Source: Carettochelys insculpta
Taxonomy: Eukaryota; Chordata; Testudines; Carettochelyidae
Assembly (NCBI RefSeq): GCF_033958435.1
Contig: NC_134137.1
Coordinates: 174,977,501 to 175,041,500 of the forward strand
Direction: 5' to 3'
DNA: 64,000 nt
Both the position numbers and the translations under genes were made by a program. This document shows, piece by piece, positions 1 to 12,118 of this stretch. The notes under the pieces were generated by a model. The model worked only from the letters and a program-made list of their open reading frames with translations. It did not search any database and was not told the origin of the DNA. Every line of letters starts with the position of its first letter. Position 1 is the first letter of the stretch.

Positions 1-319
1 ACCGGGGGTGGGGGGTGAGCTGAAGCCACACAAAGTGGGGGTGAGCCAGAAGTATGTGGGAAAGTTGAGATGGAGCTGGGCTGTGGGGCAGGGGGAGCTG
101 GAGCCATGGGTTTGCCGGGGGGAGGGAGTTGAACCGGAGCCATGAGAGGGGGTTAAATCAGAACTGGGGACGTGAACCCGAGCTGAGGGGGGTTGAACTG
201 AGGCCATGCAGGGTGGGCATTAAGTCAGGGCTCGGGGGGGAGCTAGATTTTGAGTTGCTTTTAGCTCATGTTAATGCAAGTTAAGCACAACTTGAAATCG
301 CACTTTCGAAGGTTTACTG
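1..319. mobile_element. right end of a Tigger/pogo-like element with G-rich internal sequence
   Basis: The window opens inside a degenerate G-rich repeat whose units carry gagctgaagcc/ggagccatg variants (about 1-240). It is followed by an AT-richer end that stops at ggtttactg (319) and a TA dinucleotide (320-321). The reverse complement, cagtaaacc, resembles the terminus of the Tigger-like element at 19,404. The left end is off the window, so the TA duplication cannot be confirmed. Confidence 0.5.
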
Positions 320-321
320 TA

Positions 322-2701
322 TAAATCATCCTATGATGCATGATAGAACACCAAAACCAGAGGCACTCTCAGACTCATGTAGGTTTCCTGAATGCAGAAG
401 CTAGATGTGTACAGATGTATGTTTGCCTATATCTGGAGAGAGCTCAAGATACTGAATTTCAAAATGTATTAAAAACAGACTTGGGTTTATATGCCACAGC
501 AGTATCCCCTTCAGGATTTTCTGAATGAATGAAAAGTTAAAATGAAAAGTTATTGGCAATTAAAGTTTATGAGTATCTGCATCTTAAAGGTGCAAATATG
601 GAATCCAGTGAAAAAATAAAGCTAGAAAACTCTAGATCAATTATGAATTAATCCTTCAGCAGCTGACAGCTAAGAGCCACTCTTGTCAGAATCTCTCCCC
701 ATGGATCAAATACTAATGTGGCAATAAATTATTTTAAACTCACATATCTAGTGGCAGTGGTTTTCAGGAGACTAAAGGAATCTCCCACTGGGCTAAGTAA
801 TTACCAATGAGAGCCAGGTTTCCCTGTTCGGCATCAGTAATGAACAGCAGTTCTAATGAACTGAATATAAATATTGAGCTCAATGCTGTCAAACATCAAT
901 ATTTACTCTAAAGAAAGGGTTGGTGGATGCAGGGGGAATGGTTGTGATGTGAATCATGAGCTCATCATTTGGATCCTTAGTTATTTTCTCAATACAGTAT
1001 AACTAGACAATGTGGAATTTCAGGAAGCTTCCATAGTGCATTTGAACCTCTTGAATCCAGCATCCCTGGGAAATAGGCTATGTCAGACTATAGAATTTTC
1101 TGGACCATGGAGGGCACTGCAGGGTCTGGGTGTAAGGGGCATGGGAGTGGAGCACTTACCTGGCCTCCCAGAGCCCACCTCCCTCCTCCCCCGTGTTGCT
1201 ATGGAGCAGTGGGGGAAAAAACCTCTGGACCAATGTTTGGTTGCACTGCCATTCCCCCAGCTGAGAGGAGGAGGAGTGATAGCACACGAATTGCTTCCTT
1301 CTGTCCCTGCCAGGGTCCAAATCACAGGTGGTTCCTGGATCAGGTCCACCTGGATTACAGAGGTTTTTCCTTAAATACATTTAAAGGCTGAGGCATTTAG
1401 CTATGAACTAAATGTAACTGCAAACGTATGCCCCCATTTCACTACCTTCTTCTTGCAAGCACACCCTACCACCTATGTGGTGCCTATTCATTTCAGTAAG
1501 GATGTGGACACGGTTAAAGTTCTGTCGGTGGAGCACAGTTTGCAGAAATCAGGGACTATGATGGCATGTATTTGGGTGCAAATATTCTATGATTCTGAAA
1601 ACAGCAGCTCCACAACCAAAATTTCCATTCCACAGGAAATTACAACGTAAAAAAAAATTCAGAATCAGAAAAAAGCTGAAATTTACCACAAAACAAAAAT
1701 TTGTTTTTTTTTCTTTTTATTTGGAACTATCAAAATGGTTTGTTTCCATACTATCCAAACATTTGTTTATGATAGTGTTGAATTGTTCTGTTGCTTTTAT
1801 GTTACTTGTATCTAAAATGAAAATAATATGTAATGTAGTCTAAGTTGAAATGATAATGTTGGAATGAAAATTTTCAACACTATCTAAACATGTCTTGACA
1901 GTATCAAAATGAAATATACTAAAGTGTTCCCACAGAAAATTTGGTTGAAATGGACTCATTCCTACAAAATAGTTAGTTTTTAACTGACTGACATTTTTCA
2001 GTAGAAGATTATTCTGTAAAAAAAAAATTCAATCAGCTCTCATACTAAATAGACCATGTAGCATATTATAAGTACAGTACATTGCATACTTTTCATGTAA
2101 GTTCCATATTTTATGGACATTTTCACATACTCAGAATGTACACAGTAAGAGAAGGCTGTGCCTATATAGCTGAAGCTGTAGAAAATTATGCAATGTATCA
2201 TATGCTTCAGAAATATGAGCGGATATCATTAAATTCTGTCTCAAATAATGCAAATGAACTGGGAGGCAGGGTTAATGTTGTACACAAAAATTTAAATTTG
2301 ACATTTCCTGGCTAGAATTTTTAACTGTGCAGCTTTAATTAGTTCTTTCCACATAACTTGTGGTACAATGTGTAAGGAGTTACTGTATTGTTTAAATAAA
2401 TAAATGTGTGCAGCTTTATATGTGCATAAACACGTGCACATTTACATTATAAATCTCTAGAGACCATAATTTCATATATGCAATCTCTGCGAAGATTCAT
2501 TAATATGTATGGACAGGGGAACGACATATATGATGTTAATTATAACAAATACTTCAGAGGATGCAATTTACACTTAGTAGCATTTCTTCCCCTTCTTGCA
2601 TATATTACGACCTCAGCTGTTTTCTTCTTAAATGTACTGTACAGATCAGTGTGTATCTGTTGCTTTGGTTACTTTGATAATTATACGTATTGGTCTTTCA
2701 G
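322..2701. other. DSCAM intron, no recognisable feature
   Basis: AT-rich intron with short reading frames that lack codon structure or family resemblance. The 900-1,400 stretch is a little more GC-rich but has no identifiable exon. I see no repeat family here with confidence. Confidence 0.6.
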
Positions 2702-2835
2702 TTCCAGGTCCGCCTGCTGGAGTTAAAGCAGCTGCAGCTTCTCCATCCACTGTATTTGTGTCCTGGCTTCCCCCCTTTAAGTTAAATGGTGTCATCCGAA
2801 AGTACACGGTGTTCTGCTCACACCCCTATCCCACA
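2702..2835 (+). CDS. DSCAM: DSCAM exon a: first half of FN-III domain 4
   Basis: This 134-nt exon begins after a cag acceptor preceded by a pyrimidine-rich tract. It supplies the last two bases of a Val codon (phase 1 entry). It reads [18 protein letters not shown] onward, with the conserved FN-III Trp in VSWLPP and the B-C strand turn [11 protein letters not shown]. It ends exactly after a Thr codon (phase 0) at the donor gtaagt. Phase 1 entry at a domain boundary fits FN-III modules. The exon is intact, with no stop or frameshift. The upstream exon encoding FN-III 3 is not visible in bases 1-2,701 and must lie upstream of the window. Confidence 0.95.
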
Positions 2836-4539
2836 GTAAGTGCTATAAAAGAAGTTTAAAGTACAGTGTTGATTTAGCCATATACATCTCCAGATGTTTA
2901 GTGCCTAACACTTTTCTTGGATTTTCTTATTTTATCCCCTTTTCTCTCTCAAAGCTTTTATTTATTTATTTGTTTGTTTGTTTATTGTAAGGGTGATTGC
3001 TATTATCACGTATGTCCTTTTTGACAGTACTTACAGCTTAATACAATATGCTAAATTGCAACTTATTTAAAGGCTTAGGATTCCCAGGTTGAATATTTAA
3101 AGGCATGGGGTCTTCTGAAGCTTTTTAGTTGGTTCTCACCACATCAATTACCAGCTCTCTGTGACACACTTCCAGCTCGGTAAATTATGGAAACATTTAT
3201 TTATGAACATATTTGCTAACAACAACTTGCAATTAGCTCTGTCTTCCTGGCATTCTGGCTTGGGTATTCATGTGTGAATGCGTATAATGACACATGAACA
3301 CACATACTTGCTTGTGAATATGCATATTTGTGCCAGAAGCACTTGCCCAGCCTATATGTAAATAGCCTAATGTGCTGAAAATGTAACAAAGGAGAACTGA
3401 ATTGAACGTAGGCTAACCATCTCATGCATTTCTCACTCTCCCTTATTCAGGAAGGAATTCACCGATCTTAAAATCTGGGGATGGTTTGTTTATTCATTAA
3501 AAACATCAGTGGTTGTCTCTGTGATACAAATAAAGCATATTTATCAATACTGCTTTCTTATTGCATTTTATATTTATCTCTCTGTGGTAGAAGAGTCAGG
3601 GCGCTTAAATGAAAGTATTTGTTAACCATGATTCTTTTAATTGAATAGATCCTTAGTTTATGATGCAATAAAATGTTGTTCCTGAATTAAACGAGATCTG
3701 GAGGAAATATTCAAAAGTGAATTAGGAACAAAAGGACTGATTTTCAAAGGTATTTGGGCACCTGAAGATGCAGGTAGGACCCTCTTGCAGATTTCATAAA
3801 CATCTATCAGGTTATGTGCATAACTCCCATTTAAGTTGATGGAAAATAGGCTGCTAACCTGCCTACGTGCTTCTGAAACCCTGCTAACCTGTCTGCATAT
3901 TCACCTAAATACTTTTGAAAAATTGGCCCTTCTAAAATGGGACTGGCTTCTAAGCATTTTTGGAATTTTACCCCTAATTCCATTACTTCAAAAATCACTG
4001 TGTTCAAATGCAAAATATATATGGTGGTGGTAGTGTTACACTAGCTACTGTTTTTACAGCACAGACTACTACGGGAGTTAGTGTTGCTCAAAAAGAGGTT
4101 TGTGGCATGTTACTGAACCAGAGCTTGTCATGACTGTGGTGCTCTGAAAAGGTTAATTAATAAGTAACTGTGTCTATGGTTTATAAAAAACACTAGGTGG
4201 TGCTGGTGCTTCTTTTTGTTTTCTTCTCATGCATTTCCTCCTTCAGCATCTCTGCGGGAAATATCCTTATACTTAGCTTATATCACAGGGAGATCAAGCA
4301 CTGTACAGTACATCCAGTAACCGGAATTTGTCCTGGAGGTCCTTGCTGATTATATTCTTTCTAAGGCAAATCCATTTTATTGCATTAACCTGCATGTTTT
4401 GTTAACACCTTAATATTAGGCTCAAAATTATTCTCTCTTGGTTTACATTACAGAGACATTTTGCAGAGTGAATTTTAGTGTTCTGCAAAATGAGGGAAAG
4501 CTAGGACTGACTAGAACCACTGCTGATGCTGGACCTTAT
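2836..4539. other. DSCAM intron, mostly unique sequence
   Basis: AT-rich intronic DNA. A simple repeat of TTTA/TTTG units lies at about 2,958-2,986. Nothing else recognised. Confidence 0.6.
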
Positions 4540-6480
4540 CGAGGATGCGAGTGACGTATGAATAAATTTGAATATTGATTAGGTCAAGTCAATCACACCA
4601 GAGCAACGGACTGGACTAAAACTGAGTCCTTACCAATGCTCCCAGGATTTTACCCCGCGACCCTGCTCGCCGTCTACGGTGGGTCTAATCACAACGGGGT
4701 TTCAGGGTGTGTGAACTGCGCTGCTGCGGTGTGTTTACCCAAGGAAGAAAATACAAACAAGATGTCAGGTTCAAACAGGGAGATAGGGTTTATTTTATAA
4801 CTTAAAAGTATGAATTTTGGTAAGCTAAGTTGCACAAAATGTGTAAGCCCTTGTTTTTGTGGAATAGACACAGGACTTGAATACTATGGGTTATAGCCTT
4901 AACAATAGGTAACTGCTGTAACAGCACTGCTATCTAATCCCTCAGCTACTTACTGTGCTTCTGGGACGGACCGTGCAGCCTTCGATGCGTGCTGTAAAAT
5001 GGAAAGATTAACTTCAGAGCTGAGTTGTATTTATTTATTTATTCCTGGATCTTCCTGAGGTTCACCAGGTTGCTCAACCCTTGGCCGACTACCGCGGGGA
5101 GCAGATCTTACTTAGAAAAAGAATTTGCCTGCGCTAAGCTAGGTCAATTCTCTAGTTAAATGGGTTGCCCTGCTGGCCAAGCAGGGGAGAGCCCAGTATA
5201 TGCAGGGTTTCCTTCTGAGAGGTTTTCCCCTTAGTTAAGTGGAGGGGTTTTCCTAGTCAAAGGTTATCCCCTCAAAAATGGTACTGCCTATTTCGACCAC
5301 CTTGTTATGGTGGCCCTTTATTGCAGAACCTTGATTACCCTTAAAGGGTTACTAAGGACACCAGGGTTTTCCCTTTATAGGGTTATCCCTGACCGCTCTA
5401 CCCTCCTAAATAGGGGGGAGCTTATAGCTCTGGATTATAATAACAAAGCAGTTTACCTAACTACCCTCCTGTGTGCATGCAATAGTTTTAGGCTAGACCA
5501 ATAGCATTGGCCCCCTGTGCCTTTACAAAAAGACAAGGAATACAAAATATAAGGCGCTGATCATGGACTTGTGGAAGTCCCAATCCACCCTCTATTACAA
5601 AACTGTATAAAAACATTAACTGCTCACCTAATTATTTAACCCTAAACCCAGACCATAAATACCTCCTTATTCCTGCTCTGTGATCCAGGCGCTGGGCCTG
5701 TAGTTCTCTTCGAGCTAGGAAGTTATGACCCTCACGGCGCGCTTGTACGGCAGCCGCGTCAGGTCAGACAGTAAAGGAGGGAGAAAGAGAGAGCCAGGAG
5801 GAAAAACCGGCTTGGTTAACAAAAACCTCCTGTGTTTTTAGGAACGACCGTGATATTTCAGACACCGGCCTGAGCTAGGGTCGGTGACTGGAAGGGCAGG
5901 GTCGCTGCTGCGGTTTCCCCGTGCAGGGCACTGTTGTTTAGGCGGTGCCGTCTGCCGGGCAAACCCTCCGGATGAAAGAACCGGAGCCTTACTAGTGATT
6001 TAGCTCTATGGAGACTGGAGCTCTTCTGGCCTTCAGGCTGGAGCTTTTCTGTTCTTCGACGGCCCACGGTGGCTAGAGAGCGATGACTGACACGCAGGTC
6101 AGCTTCGGCTCTTCTGCCAGCGATGTTCAGCTACAGGCTCAGTCCAGCTCTTAGCTCAGTCCTTCTCCGTAGTCTTCTTTCTTCTTCTTTGTCAGCTCTC
6201 CTCCAAGGTCTGGTCCGGAATGCCCCAAGCAGGGCTGCTCTTCTGAATATATGCAGCCTGGGTGGACCTGTTTGACAACCTCTGCCTGCTAGGTCCTCCT
6301 CAGTGCCACAATGTATCAGAGGGGCATTTGACTATTACATATGTATGAGGATTCTAAAGTAACCAATCAGTTTGAAACCTTTCAAACCATAACTTCATAC
6401 ATATTCATAGCCCGCCGAATATTAATTGCAACTGTCATTTTTAATTGTCATTTTCCGGCGGCCATTTTGTGTTTCTAAAA
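4540..6480. repeat. unclassified GC-richer block, possibly an LTR-type repeat
   Basis: Base composition changes abruptly from the AT-rich flanks to a mixed, CpG-containing block (for example ccgcgaccctgctcgccg near 4,655 and cggcgcgcttg near 5,735). The - strand has an AATAAA signal near 4,785-4,791. No protease, reverse transcriptase or envelope-like reading frame is visible. I could not find paired LTRs or a primer-binding site, so retroviral origin is only a guess. Confidence 0.3.
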
Positions 6481-7493
6481 CTCCATTTTAACAGTGAATA
6501 TGGTTTTTTAATTTATCTAATTTTGATGTGGTTTGTGAGGGAAATATGTCACCACTGCTGGTAAAGCAGATTATAAATTTAAAATGCTTAGCTTAAGAGC
6601 TGTTTGGTTAGGATGCAGGGCAACCATACAGACACCACAGCTCATGGACAGGGACATATAAATCACCTCAGAAGAGGATATTTCTACAGACCTATGTTGG
6701 ACTGTGTTGCTGCAGTTGAGTTATGTAATGGCATGTTTCCCTGTAACTACGGATAGGGACCATTTTGCTGTTTGCTTATATTAATAAAAAATATCTTGTT
6801 AGGCTGTGTAAAACTCCATAGCATTGTGCTGGTTCATATAATTGAGACTGACCTCGCAGCACCTCCTATTTAATACAGAGCACTTTATTTTGAGCAGAGA
6901 TGGCCAATCACACTAAATTGTCAGCATCTGTAAACAACAGCTTAGGTTAGGATCTCAGTCAGATATTTTTTTTCTTTAAGACAAAAATGTCTTTGTATTA
7001 AGTTTGGTTTTTGTTGGTTTGTTTTGCCATTTAAAAAAAAATCCCCAGATTAGAATTGTACCATGGATCATGGAAACCTGATCTGAAAGAGCACTCTATA
7101 AATAGAATGGTGCTTAAATATTGCATGTATCTTCTACAGAACCCCAAAGCAAAGAATTCTGTTTTAAAATATACCATAAGTACATTTTTTCATGAAAAAA
7201 ACCTGTCACTGCTTTATTATGGGGATTTCTTAAACATTATAAGTTGAAACATTTTTTTAAACAAGAGCCAAATATTTTCCAAACCTATCCTTGGCAACCT
7301 TAATGTAATTTTGCATTCATCCCCCCAATTCTCCCTGTACTCTGCCCCATATGTTAACTTGCAGGCATTAGTAAAGAAGATGAAAGTAGATGGAGGATTT
7401 CATCAGTTTTGTTTGTATGACATCATGGAACAAAGTGACTCTCTATCATCTTATGTTAGTGGGCATGATCTAAGGATAAAGGAATAGGATCAT
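6481..7493. other. DSCAM intron, no recognisable feature
   Basis: AT-rich intron. No exon, RNA gene or repeat family recognised. Confidence 0.55.
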
Positions 7494-8285
7494 AAAAATA
7501 GAACACTAGAACTGGAAGGGACCTTAAGAGGTCATCAGGTCCAGTCCCCTGCCTTCCCAGGGGGACCAAGCACCATCTATATCATCCCTGTTAGACATTT
7601 ATTCAGTCTGTTCTTAAATATCTCCCGTGATGGAGATTCTACAACCACCCTTGGCAATTTATTCCAGTGCTTAACCATCCTGACAGGAATTTTTTCTAAT
7701 GTCTAATCTAAACCTCTCTTGCTGCAATTTAAACCCATTGCTTCCTGTCCTGTCATCAGAGGCTAAGGAGAATAATTTTTCTGCCTCCTTCTTATAACAA
7801 CCTTTTAGGTACGTGAAAGCTGATATCATGTCCCCTCTGTGCCTTCTTTTCGAAACTAAACAAACCCAGTTATTTTAATCTTCTCTCATAGGTCATATTT
7901 TCTAAACCATTGATCATTTTAGTTGCTCTTCTCCGGGCCCTCTCTAATTTCTCTACTTCTTTCCTAAAATGTGGTGCCCAGAACTGGACACACTACTCCA
8001 ACTGAAGTCTAATCAGTGCAGAGTAGAGCAGAAGCGTTACTTCTCATGTCTTGGTCACAATACTGCTGTTAATGCATCCCAGAATCGTGTTTGCTTTTCT
8101 TGCAACAATATCACACTGTTGACTCATACTTAGCTTGTGATCCACTACAACCCCTAGCTCCCTTTCTGCCATACTTCTTCCTAGAATGTCACTTCCCATT
8201 TTGTATGTGTGAAATTGATTGTTCCTTCCTAAGTGGAGCACTTTTCCTTTGTTCTTATTGAACTTCACCCTATTTATTTCAGAAT
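7494..8285 (-). mobile_element. CR1 LINE fragment (3' end)
   Basis: On the - strand the distal part encodes a CR1 reverse-transcriptase C-terminal region: KFNKNKGKVLHLGRNN, then ELGVVVDHKLSMSQQCD and ARKANTILGCINSS. The rest continues in broken frames to the CR1 3' end near 7,500. That end is visible on the + strand as agaactggaagggaccttaagaggtcat. It is 5'-truncated, as is typical of LINE insertion, and has several frameshifts. Inactive. Confidence 0.9.
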
Positions 8286-9001
8286 ATTTTTTACCTTGAC
8301 TAGCTCATTTTGAAATAAATGTATGAGACAGGATTCCTTGTCCTCAGTCAGGCCCATAGCCAGCCATACAAAAATGCTGTGTGTATGTGTGTACGCAGGC
8401 CCATTTACTGGAGGGAGGGGCAGCGGTGGGCTGTACAAGTGCCCCAGGGCCCAGCAATTCAAAAAGGCTTGGGGCTCCTGTAGGCCAGAGCTCATGGCCC
8501 TCTAAATTGCCACCAGACCACCAGTGCCTCACTCCAGGAAGTGCTGAAGAGCTGGCAAGGAGAGGCTAGCCCCTCAGTCCCACCCCTTCTGCTCAAGGTC
8601 CTGTCCCTTCCAGGAGTTCAGAGCCAGGCCCCCTCCTCCCCCCGCCACTTGGGCCCAGCTATTCTGTCTGCACCCAAGCATGCGAGTGCATGTATGCACT
8701 CATACAAGATGCAACTGTGTAGAAGGATAATCCCTATGCTGTTTACCACCTCCTTTTTGGTTGGGTTGGGCAAACTTGGGTGAGAAGATCCCTTTTCTGC
8801 TGGCAGATGAACTGAAGACCCATTTGTATTCCCTTCCCCACTTGGTGGAGAGGGCAATCAGCAGGGAAAGAGAGCTTACAGGAGAAAAAGAATAAAAATA
8901 TGTGACCTCCAGCCTCATCAATTCTTCTACTCCTATCAGGCTCTGGTGCTGTTCCACCTAGTGGCAGGAAGACCTGAAGTCCTATGAATTCGCCTGCTAG
9001 C
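8286..9001. other. DSCAM intron, nothing assigned
   Basis: GC-richer than the flanks between about 8,340 and 8,680, with a short (tg)n run near 8,379-8,394. I could not find terminal repeats or coding sequence. Confidence 0.4.
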
Positions 9002-9004
9002 TAT

Positions 9005-9686
9005 AGCTGTGTCTACACATGCACGCTACTTCGAAGTAGCGGCACTAACTTCGAAATAGCGCCCGTCACGGCTACACGTGTCGGGCGCTATTTCGATGTT
9101 AACATCGACGTTAGGCGGCGAGACGTCGAAGTCGCTAACCCCATGAGGGGATGGGAATAGCGCCCTACTTCGACGTTCAACATCGAAGTAGGGAATGTGT
9201 AGTCGTTGCGCGTCCCGCAACATCGAAATTGCGGGGTCCTCCATGGCGGCCATCAGCTGAGGGGTTGAGAGACACTCTCTCTCCAGCCCCTGCGGGGATC
9301 TATGGTCACCATGTGCAGCAGCCCTTAGCCCAGGGCTTCTGGCTGCTGCTGCCGCAGCTGGGGGTCCATGCTGAATGCACAGGGTCTGCAACCAGTTGTC
9401 GGCTCTGTGGATCTTGTGCTGTTTAGTGCAAGTGTGTCTGGGAGGGGCCCTTTAAGGGAGAGGCTTGCTGTTGAGTCCGCCCTGTGACCCTGTCTGCAGC
9501 TGTTCCTGGCACCCTTATTTTGATGTGTGCTACTTTGGCATGTAGACGTTCCCTCGCAGCGCCTATTTCGATGTGGTGCTGCCCAACGTCGATGTTGAAC
9601 GTCGACGTTGCCAGCCCTGGAGGACGTGTAGACGTTATTCATCGAAATAGGCTACTTCGATGTAGGCTTCACGTGTAGACGTAGCT
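9005..9686 (+). mobile_element. non-autonomous PIF/Harbinger element, deletion derivative of the 24.3-kb element
   Basis: Termini agctgtgtctacac and gtgtagacgtagct form an inverted repeat. A TAT target duplication lies at 9,002-9,004 and 9,687-9,689. The left 300 bp parallel 24,337-24,660, sharing ggcggcgagacgtcgaag, atcagctgaggggttgag and cagcccctgcgggg. The right 290 bp parallel 28,060-28,395, sharing gtgtgtctgggaggg, aggcttgctgttg and ccagccctggaggacgtgtag. Both genes of the large element are absent. A subterminal palindrome gctacttcgaagtagc sits at 9,025-9,040. Confidence 0.88.
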
Positions 9687-9689
9687 TAT

Positions 9690-11029
9690 ATCTCCTGCTA
9701 CTACTGCCACTGCATATTCTTGTGTCTTTGTTCCTTCAGTCTAGAGGTGGTAGAAGGAGATAGAGCTCTAGGGCAGCCAAGCTCCAACAAGCCCTGGAAA
9801 AAAGAGAAAGGGAGAACCTTATTTTTGCTGTCAATAAGAGGAGAAGATCAGTGCTCTGCAATTAACCCGCTTACTTGAACAACTACCTGTAGGGGTTGCA
9901 GATAATCCACCACATTAACAGAGTTCCACAGAGTTTGCAAAAAGATACAAGGAAAAAGAGACTAGGTCAGAGATTAAAGCAACCACCTCTTTAATATTTT
10001 TGTAAAGACCAGCATAGGTGGCATGTATAAGAGGCTTGGGGAGGCTAAGACATGACTCAACAAGAGAAAAAAGGCTGACCATGCACAGGACAAATGCCAG
10101 AGGTGAGTCACCTACTTCTACCCTCAGACCCAAGAAATTATTAGCTAATACAACTTTTGGGGTGCTGCTGCTCAGCCCCAGGATTCCCAGAAGTCAGGGA
10201 CCCTCTCTGACTGCATTTCTGCCCAACAGCTCACCCACTTCCCAGAATCATTAGATATGGGCACAGACCGGGATGCTGTGCTGAGAATAGATGGACAACC
10301 ACCCAAAAGTCTGTAGACTTCTCCTATGTTTTTTGTGTCCTATAACCAACCCCAGTGCATGGTTCCCATTTCTCCAAAGCCCTGTAATGCAGGGTGCCCA
10401 CTGCATGACTCCCCTAGTGCACGAGACCTTTCCTCTGCTAATGCAGGACCATACTCACTAATGCGCTGATGAGCCCTTCTATAGAGCCAGAGATCCCTCT
10501 CTCTGTGTCTGGACTCAGTTCCTGAGAATAGATCCCAAAACACATTTTTGTCATTTTGTGTGATCCTCTCTGGGGAACTCCTGCAAACTTTGTCTTGGGT
10601 GGGTCTGAAATTTCCTCCTGTGGTCACTGAAAGGCAAAGTTGGGACTTGCCTTCTCTTCCTGCTGGGATCCTGGCTGTCCTCAGTGGGAAGGGAGGCCAG
10701 AAAGCAGAATGCATGTTCATTTTCCCTTAACCAGCTTCTGCAAGCAGGGGGCTTTTAGAAATCTCCCCAGAAGGAGCCAGAATTTTAAAGGGTAGCAAAC
10801 TAGATTGGATCCCTTCTTGAGTGCATCGGATGGGGGAAGATGAGAATGGAACCAGGGCACAAGAAGGATAGGAAAAGCCTGATGGTTTCTAGGTGGTAGC
10901 CCTTCTCTTCTCAGCATGGCTTCCCAGTCTGTGGACAGGTCTGATGATTTTGGGGAGAGGATGGATTCTTGGGTAGCAGTGCAATTGGGAGTACCCCCCT
11001 ATCTCCTGGAAATGCTGAGTCTGAGTTGT
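9690..11029. other. DSCAM intron, nothing assigned
   Basis: Mixed-composition intron. Several reading frames of 60-130 codons occur on both strands, but none shows a domain or a splice context. I regard them as chance. Confidence 0.5.
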
Positions 11030-12118
11030 TTGCTCCAACGTTGTTCGGGATCTTCTTCGCACTCCTCCTGAAGCATGCCTTTGGATCTACAACAGAGGGC
11101 ATCTTGCTGCACACAAGATCTGATGGGAAACTGTTTAACCTTGCAAGGCAGAAAGCTAAGTCTAAGGTGAGAGAAGTCCTCATCAGAGACATGCTGTTCG
11201 CAGACGATGCTGCTGTAGTGTCTCACACAGAAGACCAGCTTCAAAACTACTGGATCAGTTCTCCAAAGCGTGCAAGGACTCTGGGCTTAGCATCAGCCTA
11301 AAGAAGACAAACGTACTCGGTCAGGATGTTGCTGAATCCCCATCAATCAGCATTGACAACTATACGTTAGAGGTCGTCCACGAGTTCGTTTACCTCGGGT
11401 CCACCATCACTGACACCCTGTCGTTGGACACTGAGCTAAATAGGAGGATTGGAAAAGCAGCCACAACTCTGTCCAGACTCAGCAAGAGAGTGTGGAATAA
11501 CAACAAGCTGTACACTCACACCAAAATGCAAGTCTACAGAGCCTGCATCCTCAGCACCCTCCTTTATGGCAGCAAGACTTGAACCCTGTATGTCCGTCAG
11601 GAAAAGAGGCTGAACGTCTTCCACTTGCGCTGCCACAGGTGCATTCTTGGAATATCATGGAAGGACAGAGTGACCAACACCACCGTCCTTGAGCAAGCTG
11701 GAATCCCAACCATGCACACCCTCCTCAGGCAGCGTCGACTCCGCTGGCTTGGCCACGTCCACAGGATGAATGATGAAAGGATTCCAAAAGACATCCTGTA
11801 TGGTGAGCTAGCCTCTGGCAAAAGACCTCCCGGACACCCCCAGCTGCGCTACAAAGATGTCTGCAAGAGAGACCTCAAAGAGGTAGACATCGAGCTGGAC
11901 AACTGGGAAGAACTAGCAGACGACCGCAGCAGATGGAGGCAGGGCTTACAGAAGGGCCTTCAGAAGGGCGAGATGAGGATCAGACAGCTAGCAGAAGAGA
12001 AGTGAGTGCACAGAAAGCACACTAAGGACTTGCCAGACACCCACCACATCTGCAAGAGATGCAGCAAGGACTGTCACTCTTGTGTGGGTCTTCATAGTCA
12101 CAATAGACGCTGTAAATG
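11030..12118 (+). pseudogene. non-LTR retrotransposon reverse transcriptase, 5'-truncated and broken (RTE-like)
   Basis: Reading three frames in turn gives the C-terminal half of a LINE reverse transcriptase: the LLKHAFGSTTEG region, the catalytic FADDAA motif (about 11,195-11,212), LKKTNVLGQDV, FVYLGSTITD, RACILSTLLYGS, then RLRWLGHVHRMND and the GKRPPGHPQLRYKDVCKRD tail. A C-terminal Cys/His cluster (CKRCSKDCHSCVGLHSHNRRC in two parts: CKRCSKDCHS and CVGLHSHNRRC) follows at about 12,052-12,115. Lesions are a frameshift near 11,245, a TGA at 11,580-11,582 replacing a conserved Trp, and a frameshift near 12,000. The endonuclease is missing. The clade is uncertain: RTE/BovB-like is my best guess from the Lxx-GSETW style motifs. 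Confidence 0.82.
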
